DNA from: DASPKW01 sp038244055
Lineage (GTDB): Bacteria > Planctomycetota > Phycisphaerae > Tepidisphaerales > Tepidisphaeraceae
Assembly: GCA_038244055.1 (NCBI GenBank)
Contig: JBBRTW010000026.1
Coordinates: 1-29,372 of the forward strand
Direction: 5' to 3'
DNA: 29,372 bases
Shown: positions 15,108-21,063 of the stretch, piece after piece
Position numbering within the stretch: position 1 is the first letter of the stretch
How the letters are laid out: every line of letters starts with the position of its first letter
Notes under the pieces: model-generated
What the model was told of the DNA's origin: nothing
The model's database searches: none
Seen by the model: only the letters and a program-made list of their open reading frames with translations
Program-made: the position numbers and the translations under genes

Positions 15108-16670
15108 ATGCCTTTGCGCCCATTTGCCCTCCTCGGGGCGGTTTGTCTTACCATCAGCTTTACGACGCCTGCTTTTTCAGCTCCCGCCGCGCCGCGCGAG
15201 GGACTTTCCATCTTCTGGTCCTTCCCCTTCGTTCTTCTTCTGTCCGCGATCGCGCTGATGCCATTCATCCTCCGGCACTGGTGGGAGAGGCACTACCCTA
15301 AGGTGTCGGTGGGCCTGGCGCTGGGGATGGCGGCCTATTATTTCGCGCGTGGAGCGCCCCTGGTCTGGCTGCATGAAATGAAGGAGTATCTCTCCTTCAT
15401 CATCCTTCTGGGTTCGCTGTTCCTGGTCAGCGGAGGCATTGCGATTCGCATCAACCGCAGGGCCACGCCGCTCGCCAATACAACCCTGCTCCTGATCGGC
15501 GCGATACTGGCTAATCTCTTCGGCACCACCGGCGCGGCCATGCTCCTGATCAGGCCCTACATGCGGATGAATCGCAACCATATCAAACCCTACCACATCG
15601 TCTTTTTCATCTTCATCGTCGCCAACACCGGCGGCAGTTTGACGCCCATCGGCGATCCACCGCTCTTTCTCGGATACCTCAAGGGCATTCCGTTTTTCTG
15701 GGTATTCGAACACATGAAGTACCCGGCGCTGCTGACGGTGGGGTTGCTCCTGGCGATATTTTTCATCTTTGATGTCCGCGATCAGCGCGGGGCCGCCCGC
15801 GATCGCGTTCGCGATGCCGGCCCGCAGGTTCACCTGCTCGGGGCTCATAATTTCATTTTTATCGGGGCGATCATCGCGGCGGTGTTCCGGCCGGGATTCT
15901 TCGACCTGGCGGCGGAGATGGCGGGCAATGGTTTTTCCCTTGCGCGCATTCTCGAATTGCTGGTTTCCCGCGAGTTTATCATGGTGGCGGCGGCCGGCGC
16001 TTCGACTTTCCTGACGCCGCGGCCGATCTATCAATCCAATGAATTCAGTTTCGGGCCGATCAAGGAAGTCGCGATTTTATTCCTCGGCATTTTCTCGACG
16101 ATGGTGCCCGCCTTGGAGTGGGTGGAGCATAACGCCGGGAAAATGGATCTCACCACGCCCGGCCAGTACTATTTCGCTTCGGGCCTGCTTTCGTCGGGGC
16201 TGGATAACGCCCCGACTTATGTGACGCTCTTCAAGACCTGCGCGGCCAAGGTCGACCCGAAAAAGGTGGATGAGGTTCAGGAATATTTGAAAACGCTGGC
16301 CCACTCCCAATCCATTCACTTCGACACCCAATCCTTCGAATCCGATGAATCCCGCGGGGCGGTCGGGGCGATGATCAAGTACCACGAGGAGGATATCCGC
16401 CGCGGCGCGGTGACGCGCGAGCAGGTGCAGGTGGCGTTTCTGCTGGGGCTGCCCTCGTGGTCGATGTTCATCGTCGCCATCTCGGCCGGGTCGGTCTTCT
16501 GGGGGGCCTGCACCTACATCGGCAACGGCCCGAATTTCATGGTCAAGTCGATCGCCGATTCCGCGGGTGTCAAGACGCCCTCTTTTCTCCAATACATCTA
16601 CAAATTCACGCTCCCCATTTTGATTCCAATTTATCTGGTGGTGTGGCTGGTCTTTTTCTATACGCATTGA
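15108..16670 (+). CDS. ArsB/NhaD-superfamily sodium:proton antiporter-like transporter
   Basis: 520-aa polytopic membrane protein. It begins with a signal-like segment (LLGAVCLTISFTTPAFSAPA), then about ten or more membrane helices. The signature TPIGDPPLFLGYLKGIPFFW (T179 onward), following VANTGGSL, and SGLDNAPTYVTLF are typical of the citrate-transporter-like/NhaD branch of the ion transporter superfamily. A soluble insert of about 80 residues with KVDPKKVDEVQEYL and HEEDIRRGAVTREQ precedes the last helices. The substrate is not decided by sequence alone; Na+/H+ exchange is the usual annotation. Start ATG 15108 has GGAG nine bases upstream; ATG 15093 is in frame just before it. Confidence 0.85.
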   Translation: MPLRPFALLGAVCLTISFTTPAFSAPAAPREGLSIFWSFPFVLLLSAIALMPFILRHWWERHYPKVSVGLALGMAAYYFARGAPLVWLHEMKEYLSFIILLGSLFLVSGGIAIRINRRATPLANTTLLLIGAILANLFGTTGAAMLLIRPYMRMNRNHIKPYHIVFFIFIVANTGGSLTPIGDPPLFLGYLKGIPFFWVFEHMKYPALLTVGLLLAIFFIFDVRDQRGAARDRVRDAGPQVHLLGAHNFIFIGAIIAAVFRPGFFDLAAEMAGNGFSLARILELLVSREFIMVAAAGASTFLTPRPIYQSNEFSFGPIKEVAILFLGIFSTMVPALEWVEHNAGKMDLTTPGQYYFASGLLSSGLDNAPTYVTLFKTCAAKVDPKKVDEVQEYLKTLAHSQSIHFDTQSFESDESRGAVGAMIKYHEEDIRRGAVTREQVQVAFLLGLPSWSMFIVAISAGSVFWGACTYIGNGPNFMVKSIADSAGVKTPSFLQYIYKFTLPILIPIYLVVWLVFFYTH

Positions 16671-16760
16671 GCCGCTCCGCGCTGGGCCGGAATCTTCGAA
16701 GGATCAATTCAGAGCCGCCCGCGCTTCCAGATTTACACATCCCTGTCATACTGACCCCCG

Positions 16761-17174
16761 ATGCAGTTCGAGATCTCCACCACACGCGAATTCGCCGCCG
16801 CCCATGCCCTCAAATTGTACGATGGTGCCCTCGAGCCGGTCCACGGCCATAACTGGCGGGTGCGGGTGACGGTGGGGTCGGCAGCGCTCGATTCGATCGG
16901 GGTGGTGATGGATTTCCACGAGCTGGAACGGCTGGTCGATGCCATTGTGATGCCCTGGCACAACCGCCATTTGAATGAAATCGCTCCTTTTGCCCCAAAA
17001 GGAATCTTGATCCTCAATCCCACCACTGAGAACATCGCCGTTCATATAGGCCAAACAATCGCGCCCCGGCTTCCCGCACAGGTCAAGCTTAAAGCCGTCG
17101 AGGTGTGGGAAACTTCCACCAACCGCGCCGCGTATTTTCCGGTATCGGAGGGGGGTTCAGGGTTCAGGGTTTAG
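16761..17174 (+). CDS. 6-pyruvoyltetrahydropterin synthase family, PTPS-III-like
   Basis: 137-aa PTPS/QueD-fold enzyme. Zinc ligands are H15 (FAAAHAL), H28 and H30 (VHGHNW). Further motifs are NPTTENIA (86-93) and EVWETSTNRAAY (114-125). The catalytic Cys of QueD and PTPS, four residues before HGH, is absent. Instead E25-P26-V27-H28-G29-H30 fits the ExxHGH pattern described for PTPS-III, which replaces FolB in folate synthesis by making 6-hydroxymethyl-dihydropterin. That role is inferred from the motif. The last residues (GGSGFRV) and the TAG stop are encoded by the heptamer array that follows. A -10-like TGTCATACT ends eight bases before the ATG. Confidence 0.88.
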   Translation: MQFEISTTREFAAAHALKLYDGALEPVHGHNWRVRVTVGSAALDSIGVVMDFHELERLVDAIVMPWHNRHLNEIAPFAPKGILILNPTTENIAVHIGQTIAPRLPAQVKLKAVEVWETSTNRAAYFPVSEGGSGFRV

Positions 17175-17269
17175 GGTTCAGTGCAGAGTTGAATGGAGAC
17201 GTACCGTGCGTTCTCTATGCCCGATGCCAATACCTCTTTCCTGAACCCAAAACCCTGAACCCTGAACCC
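17153..17269. repeat. Inverted pair of heptamer arrays (GGGTTCA) after the PTPS gene
   Basis: The left arm is GGGTTCA, GGGTTCA, GGGTTTA, GGGTTCA (17153-17180). The right arm is TGAACCC, AAAACCC, TGAACCC, TGAACCC (17242-17269). The arms pair at 27 of 28 positions around a 61-base loop. The array encodes the last residues and the stop codon of the PTPS-like gene. It could stabilise that mRNA's 3' end or end transcription before the mcsA promoter 20 bp further on. Confidence 0.88.
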
Positions 17270-17289
17270 TCAATCTCCCCCGATTCAAT

Positions 17290-17318
17290 TTGACGCTCCG
17301 ATCCAACCGAAATACCAT
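17290..17318 (+). promoter_or_regulatory. Promoter of mcsA-mcsB
   Basis: TTGACG (17290-17295), 17 bp, TACCAT (17313-17318). The predicted start is near 17325, leaving an 80-nt leader. No CtsR-like heptad operator is seen. Confidence 0.55.
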
Positions 17319-17335
17319 CATGTAGAGATCGTTAA

Positions 17336-17381
17336 TCGCGGGCTGTGTCCGGGCTTACATTGGCCCAGCCCTCGCCCGCGA
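17336..17381 (+). promoter_or_regulatory. Hairpin in the mcsA leader
   Basis: A perfect 8-bp stem TCGCGGGC (17336-17343) / GCCCGCGA (17374-17381) encloses a second stem GGGC (17351-17354) / GCCC (17363-17366). It lies wholly between the predicted start point and the mcsA ATG, so it may control stability or translation, possibly with temperature. Confidence 0.5.
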
Positions 17382-17404
17382 CGCCTTTGTGACAGGACTG
17401 GCCC

Positions 17405-17905
17405 ATGAAATGCGACAATTGCAACAAGCCCGCCACCGTCCATCTGACGGAAATCCGCAACGGGAAGAAGATCGAGAAGCATCTTTGCGAGCAATGCGCG
17501 GCCGCCTCCGAGGGGCTGCCGGTCAAGGGGCATACGCCGATTAACGAATTGCTGACGAATTTCGTCATGGCCCATTCCGGGCTCCAGAAGGAAATCGGCA
17601 CGACCTGCGAGCATTGCGGGATCACCTGGGCCGAGTTCCGCCAGCATGGCCTGTTCGGCTGCGAGAAAGACTACGATCAGTTTGAGAAAGACCTCACCCC
17701 GCTGCTGCAGCGCGCCCATGAAGGCCAGACCCACCACGTTGGCAAAGCCCCCACCCGCGCCGGCGCGGCCACGCCACTCCCGAAGAAGCGCAAAACCATC
17801 GATCTGGGCAAGCTCAAAAAAGAACTGCAGCGGGCGGTTGAGAATGAAGACTACGAACGCGCGGCTCAGTTGCGCGATGCGATTAAGGAAGCGGAACCGG
17901 GATAG
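17405..17905 (+). CDS. mcsA: McsA-like zinc-finger activator of protein arginine kinase
   Basis: 166-aa McsA homologue. It has an N-terminal zinc finger with C3-x2-C6 and C28-x2-C31, and a second with C68-x2-C71 and C86. The position expected for the fourth Cys is D89 (GCEKDYDQF), so this site is incomplete. A basic linker (about 112-131) leads to a C-terminal UVR motif (134-163) of the UvrB/UvrC-binding type. In Firmicutes, McsA stimulates McsB, which marks proteins with phosphoarginine for ClpCP. Here it is the first gene of an mcsA-mcsB unit; clpC and ctsR are not in the window. No strong Shine-Dalgarno. Confidence 0.88.
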   Translation: MKCDNCNKPATVHLTEIRNGKKIEKHLCEQCAAASEGLPVKGHTPINELLTNFVMAHSGLQKEIGTTCEHCGITWAEFRQHGLFGCEKDYDQFEKDLTPLLQRAHEGQTHHVGKAPTRAGAATPLPKKRKTIDLGKLKKELQRAVENEDYERAAQLRDAIKEAEPG

Positions 17906-18001
17906 GAAGAAGGCAGTAGGCGGTAGGCAGTATGCAGAAGACTGCCGGTTTGCCGCGAAATTCATCTTCTGCCTACTGCCTACTGCCTACCGCATACTGC
18001 T
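17904..18001. repeat. Inverted pair of heptamer arrays (GGCAGTA) between mcsA and mcsB
   Basis: The left arm (17904-17941) carries GGCAGTA, GGCGGTA, GGCAGTA and flanks. The right arm (17964-18001) carries TGCCTAC units and matches the reverse complement of the left with a few mismatches. The loop is about 22 bases. It starts at the mcsA stop codon and ends eight bases before the mcsB ATG. The RNA hairpin therefore sits where the mcsB ribosome-binding site would be. Confidence 0.85.
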
Positions 18002-18008
18002 GCCACCC

Positions 18009-19064
18009 ATGAAATTATCCGACCTAACCTCCCGTGCTGGTGAATGGCTTCGCGGAAGCGGACCGATGAGCGAGATCGTCATCTCCTCGCGCATCCGCCT
18101 GGCCCGCAATCTCACCGGCCACCGCTTCCTCACCCGCGCCTCGCGCACCGAGCGCAACGGGCTGGCCAAGCAGATCTCCCAGGTGCTCCTCGACAACCCC
18201 GTCTCCCCCAATTCGCTCTACGTCAACCTCGATGATGCCCCCGAGATCGACCGCCAGCTTCTGGTCGAGCGACATCTAATTTCCAAGCAGCACTCGGCCG
18301 CCGAGGGCAGCCGGGGGGTCTATGTCTCCGGCGATGAGACGGTCGCGATCATGATCAACGAGGAAGACCATTTGCGCATCCAGGTGCTGCGCTCCGGCCT
18401 GCAGCTCGATGAAGCCTGGCAGCAGATCAACGGCATCGATGACCAGATCGAATCGAAAGTCAGCTACGCCTTCCACCCGCGCTTCGGCTACCTGACCGCC
18501 TGCCCCACCAATGTCGGCACCGGCATCCGCGTTTCCGTGATGCTGCATCTGCCCGCCCTCAAGCTCACGGGCGAGATTGAAAAAGTCTTCCGCGCCGCCA
18601 AGGACATGAAACTGGCCGTCCGCGGGCTCTATGGTGAAGGCACCGAAGCCACCGGCGATTTCTACCAGATCTCCAACCAGACCACGCTCGGCAAGTCCGA
18701 GGAAGAAATCATCGCCGATTTCCGCCATGTGGTGATCCCGCAGATCATCGAGTACGAGCACCGTGCCCGCAAAACCCTCATCAACGACCGCACCGTCGCC
18801 CTCGATGACAAAGTCTGCCGCGCCCTGGGCACGCTCCGCACCGCCCGCCTGATGGCCAGCGAAGAAACGCTCTTTCTGCTCTCACATTTGCGGATGGGCG
18901 TGAACCTCGGCCGGGTGAAGGATGTGGATATCCAGACGATCAATGAGCTTTTTCTGCTCACCCAGCCGGCGCACTTGCAGAAGATCCAGGGGAGAAAACT
19001 CGACGGCGACCTCCGCCGGGCGGCGCGAGCGGATTTCATTCGGCAGAAATTGAATGGGAATTGA
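18009..19064 (+). CDS. mcsB: Protein arginine kinase
   Basis: 351-aa McsB, a phosphagen-kinase-fold enzyme that phosphorylates arginine side chains of proteins. Seen: ATP-binding SSRIRLARN (26-34), NEEDHLRIQ (117-125), CPTNVGTGIR (165-174) with the conserved Cys, and the catalytic GEGTEATGDFYQISNQ (209-224). Length matches the family (about 350-360). The start is ATG 18009, with MKLSDLT; the frame continues upstream only as an out-of-frame overlap with mcsA and the repeat. There is no Shine-Dalgarno because the heptamer hairpin occupies that position. Confidence 0.94.
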   Translation: MKLSDLTSRAGEWLRGSGPMSEIVISSRIRLARNLTGHRFLTRASRTERNGLAKQISQVLLDNPVSPNSLYVNLDDAPEIDRQLLVERHLISKQHSAAEGSRGVYVSGDETVAIMINEEDHLRIQVLRSGLQLDEAWQQINGIDDQIESKVSYAFHPRFGYLTACPTNVGTGIRVSVMLHLPALKLTGEIEKVFRAAKDMKLAVRGLYGEGTEATGDFYQISNQTTLGKSEEEIIADFRHVVIPQIIEYEHRARKTLINDRTVALDDKVCRALGTLRTARLMASEETLFLLSHLRMGVNLGRVKDVDIQTINELFLLTQPAHLQKIQGRKLDGDLRRAARADFIRQKLNGN

Positions 19065-19215
19065 GTCCCGGGAACTCAGTGGGCAACGAGCCGGGCTGAT
19101 GGTAAATTCAGAACCGCTGGACGTCATGACCTACCGCGTCGAAGTTGCATCGGCCAACTTGTCGTGGCGAATCGCCGCGTCGAAGCAGCGAAAAAACCAA
19201 AATCGGTGAACTCCC

Positions 19216-20328
19216 ATGCTCCTCAGTCCGGAAGATGCCGGCTTATTGTTCAATCTACATCGGTCGCTGATGTTCTTTGTAAATCAGAGGCTTCAGGTGA
19301 TTCCAGAGTGTCCCGCCGACCCCGATGAATACTCATCCCTTTCGCCAGAAAGTCGCCTGAAGGTTCACGATGCGCTCTTGAAAAACTTGGACCTGATCCA
19401 GGCCTTTGTCGATCAAAACCCAGCCGGCCTCGCACGGGACGACCTCGATATCGTTCTTTCCTGGCGGCATCTCATTCACGGCAAATTCCTCGTAATCCGT
19501 CAGTTGAAGAAGTATGCGGCATTTCTTTCGACCGCAAAGCCGTGCGTTGCTTACGGCGTCGTCGCCCTGACACAACCGTTTGAGGAATTGATCGGCCCGT
19601 ACCTCCCGGTCATGGTGCAAACGACTCTTCTGCCGTTCAAGGGTCAGATCGTTTACGACGGGCTGATGTCCAGCTTCAATATTTCGTTTGGCCCAGGCAT
19701 TCGGCGAAATCTCAACGAGGATTTCAAGGAAGCAAAAGCGCGGCACGGAATCGTCACGTCGCTGCCGATGTCGGGTGCGCTGATTCCTGCGAAAACACCG
19801 AAAGCCAAGCCAATCCCGAAGCCGCCGTCGAAGGTGGACGCTGCCGGGGTATTACAGGTCATCATCGGCATGATCGAACAGTTCTGCCGCGACTATCTGA
19901 ACGATGAGTATGCCGTGCTTTGCCGCGAGCTGGCCGAGAAACTAGCCCGTAAGCGGCCTTCGCCATTGCTCACATCCAGCCCCAACAGTTGGGCCAGCGG
20001 CATCGTCCGCGCCGTGGGCTGGGTCAACTTTCTGCACGATAGGAGCCAGACGCCCCACATGCGGCTGGGCGACATCGACGCCTATTTCGGCATCGGCGAG
20101 AGCAGCGGAGCGGCCAAACTGGCGGCAATCCGCAAGATGCTCAAGATTCACCACCTCGATCCAAACTGGACTTTGCCGAGCCGGCTCGGTGACAACCCGA
20201 TGGTGTGGATGCTTGAGGTCAATGGGATGATGATGGACGTTCGCGATGCGCCCAGGGAAGTGCAGGAGATCGCCTTCAACAAGGGGTTGATCCCGTACAT
20301 TCCTTCGGACCGGCTGCGAGGTGAGTGA
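19216..20328 (+). CDS. DUF6398-type protein of unknown function
   Basis: 370 aa. The C-terminal half (about 215-315) matches the DUF6398 pattern as I know it: IIGMIEQFCRDYLNDEYA, LARKRPSPLL, WASGIVRAVGWVNFLHD, then IDAYFGIGESSGAAKLAAIRKM and DPNWTLPS. It ends in MVWMLEVNGMMMDVRDAP and a GLIPYIP tail. The N-terminal about 190 residues are helical and unrecognised. A proline/lysine linker (about 190-212) joins the two. Codon use is less GC-biased than in neighbouring housekeeping genes, which may hint at acquisition. The 151-bp gap before it shows nothing clear. Confidence 0.8.
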   Translation: MLLSPEDAGLLFNLHRSLMFFVNQRLQVIPECPADPDEYSSLSPESRLKVHDALLKNLDLIQAFVDQNPAGLARDDLDIVLSWRHLIHGKFLVIRQLKKYAAFLSTAKPCVAYGVVALTQPFEELIGPYLPVMVQTTLLPFKGQIVYDGLMSSFNISFGPGIRRNLNEDFKEAKARHGIVTSLPMSGALIPAKTPKAKPIPKPPSKVDAAGVLQVIIGMIEQFCRDYLNDEYAVLCRELAEKLARKRPSPLLTSSPNSWASGIVRAVGWVNFLHDRSQTPHMRLGDIDAYFGIGESSGAAKLAAIRKMLKIHHLDPNWTLPSRLGDNPMVWMLEVNGMMMDVRDAPREVQEIAFNKGLIPYIPSDRLRGE

Positions 20329-20481
20329 GCGGCGGCGGCGAGGGCAATGAGTTATTCTCCACTGTCCAGAACTGAGCGAGACAGACCGCACGCGCCATTC
20401 TCTCCGACATCACTTCCGATGCACTTTCACCTTAAACGGCCGCCTTCCTGTTCATCAGAATACTTCCTGCTTCTTTCCAAA

Positions 20482-20555
20482 CGCGGCGGCCGGGACTTGA
20501 ACCCGGAACCCCAAGCTTAGAAGGCTTGTGCTCTATCCAATTGAGCTACCACCGC
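20482..20555 (-). tRNA. tRNA-Arg (anticodon TCT)
   Basis: 74-nt cloverleaf. The acceptor GCGGTGG pairs with CCGCCGC (one G-U) and the discriminator is G. The D-arm is GCTC/GAGC, the anticodon stem CAAGC/GCTTG encloses loop CTTCTAA (anticodon TCT), and the T-arm is CCGGG/CCCGG. It reads AGA/AGG codons. CCA is not encoded. Confidence 0.95.
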
Positions 20556-20565
20556 TGAGTCGCTC

Positions 20566-20594
20566 ATCGTACTCTTGTACGCGGAGGCCGACAA
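20566..20594 (-). promoter_or_regulatory. Promoter of tRNA-Arg
   Basis: TTGTCG (20589-20594), 17 bp, TACGAT (20566-20571) on the minus strand. The predicted start is about four bases before the mature 5' end. Confidence 0.5.
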
Positions 20595-20627
20595 CTTCTG
20601 ACCCGGCGCGATGCGCTCTTCCGCCCG

Positions 20628-20662
20628 GATTTCAGATTTCAAATTTCAGATTTCACATTTCA
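20628..20662. repeat. Direct heptamer array (GATTTCA)
   Basis: Five consecutive units: GATTTCA, GATTTCA, AATTTCA, GATTTCA, CATTTCA. Unlike the other arrays there is no reverse-complement arm within several hundred bases. It ends 18 bp before the rpoB promoter -35 box. Confidence 0.8.
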
Positions 20663-20680
20663 CCAATTGACCCACTCCAC

Positions 20681-20709
20681 TTGACTCCCCCCGCCGACAT
20701 CGCTAACAT
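20681..20709 (+). promoter_or_regulatory. Promoter of rpoB
   Basis: TTGACT (20681-20686), 17 bp, TAACAT (20704-20709). The start near 20716 implies a leader of about 345 nt before rpoB. Confidence 0.55.
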
Positions 20710-20715
20710 GCCCAA

Positions 20716-21063
20716 TTCAGCCTTGGCTGGACAAATGAAACATCTTCACTCATGACTAGAACTGGCCCTCGATAAGTTTTGAGAGGGAAACCAGGTCTGG
20801 TCACACTTCGCTTTTTGTGCGGAAAGATGTTTCTAAGTGTTGATTCCTACAGCAGTTAATGTGAATTTTACCGGGCGTCGACAATGACAGTGCCCGGGCG
20901 ACAAGCCGCACTACGTTATGTAAGGCGGCTAATTTTGTCGAAAGATCGGCCCTTTGGGCGGTTGCCCTCGGGTCAATATCGAACTGATTGTCAGTATATC
21001 GGTTCCGGCGGCGTTTGAATTGAAGCTCGTTCGCCTCCCAAGGCCTTTTGGAAGGATCGACTG
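20716..21063 (+). promoter_or_regulatory. Structured leader of rpoB
   Basis: Long untranslated region with three visible hairpins. First is CTGG+CCCTC (20762-20770) / GAGGG+CCAG (20783-20794), with a following CTGG able to compete for CCAG. Second is CCGGGC (20871-20876) / GCCCGG (20892-20897). Third is AGCCGC (20904-20909) / GCGGCT (20925-20930) followed by AATTTT, which is terminator-like. AAGGA precedes the ATG at normal spacing. It may be an attenuator for RNA polymerase synthesis. No rplJ/rplL gene lies upstream. Confidence 0.4.

Noticed and set aside
17153..17269. Telomere-like sequence (CCCTGAA units)
   Set aside because: It is internal, short, inverted, and one of several loci with unrelated heptamer units.
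17153..18001. CRISPR array
   Set aside because: The repeats are contiguous 7-mers without spacers and are arranged as inverted pairs; no cas genes are present.
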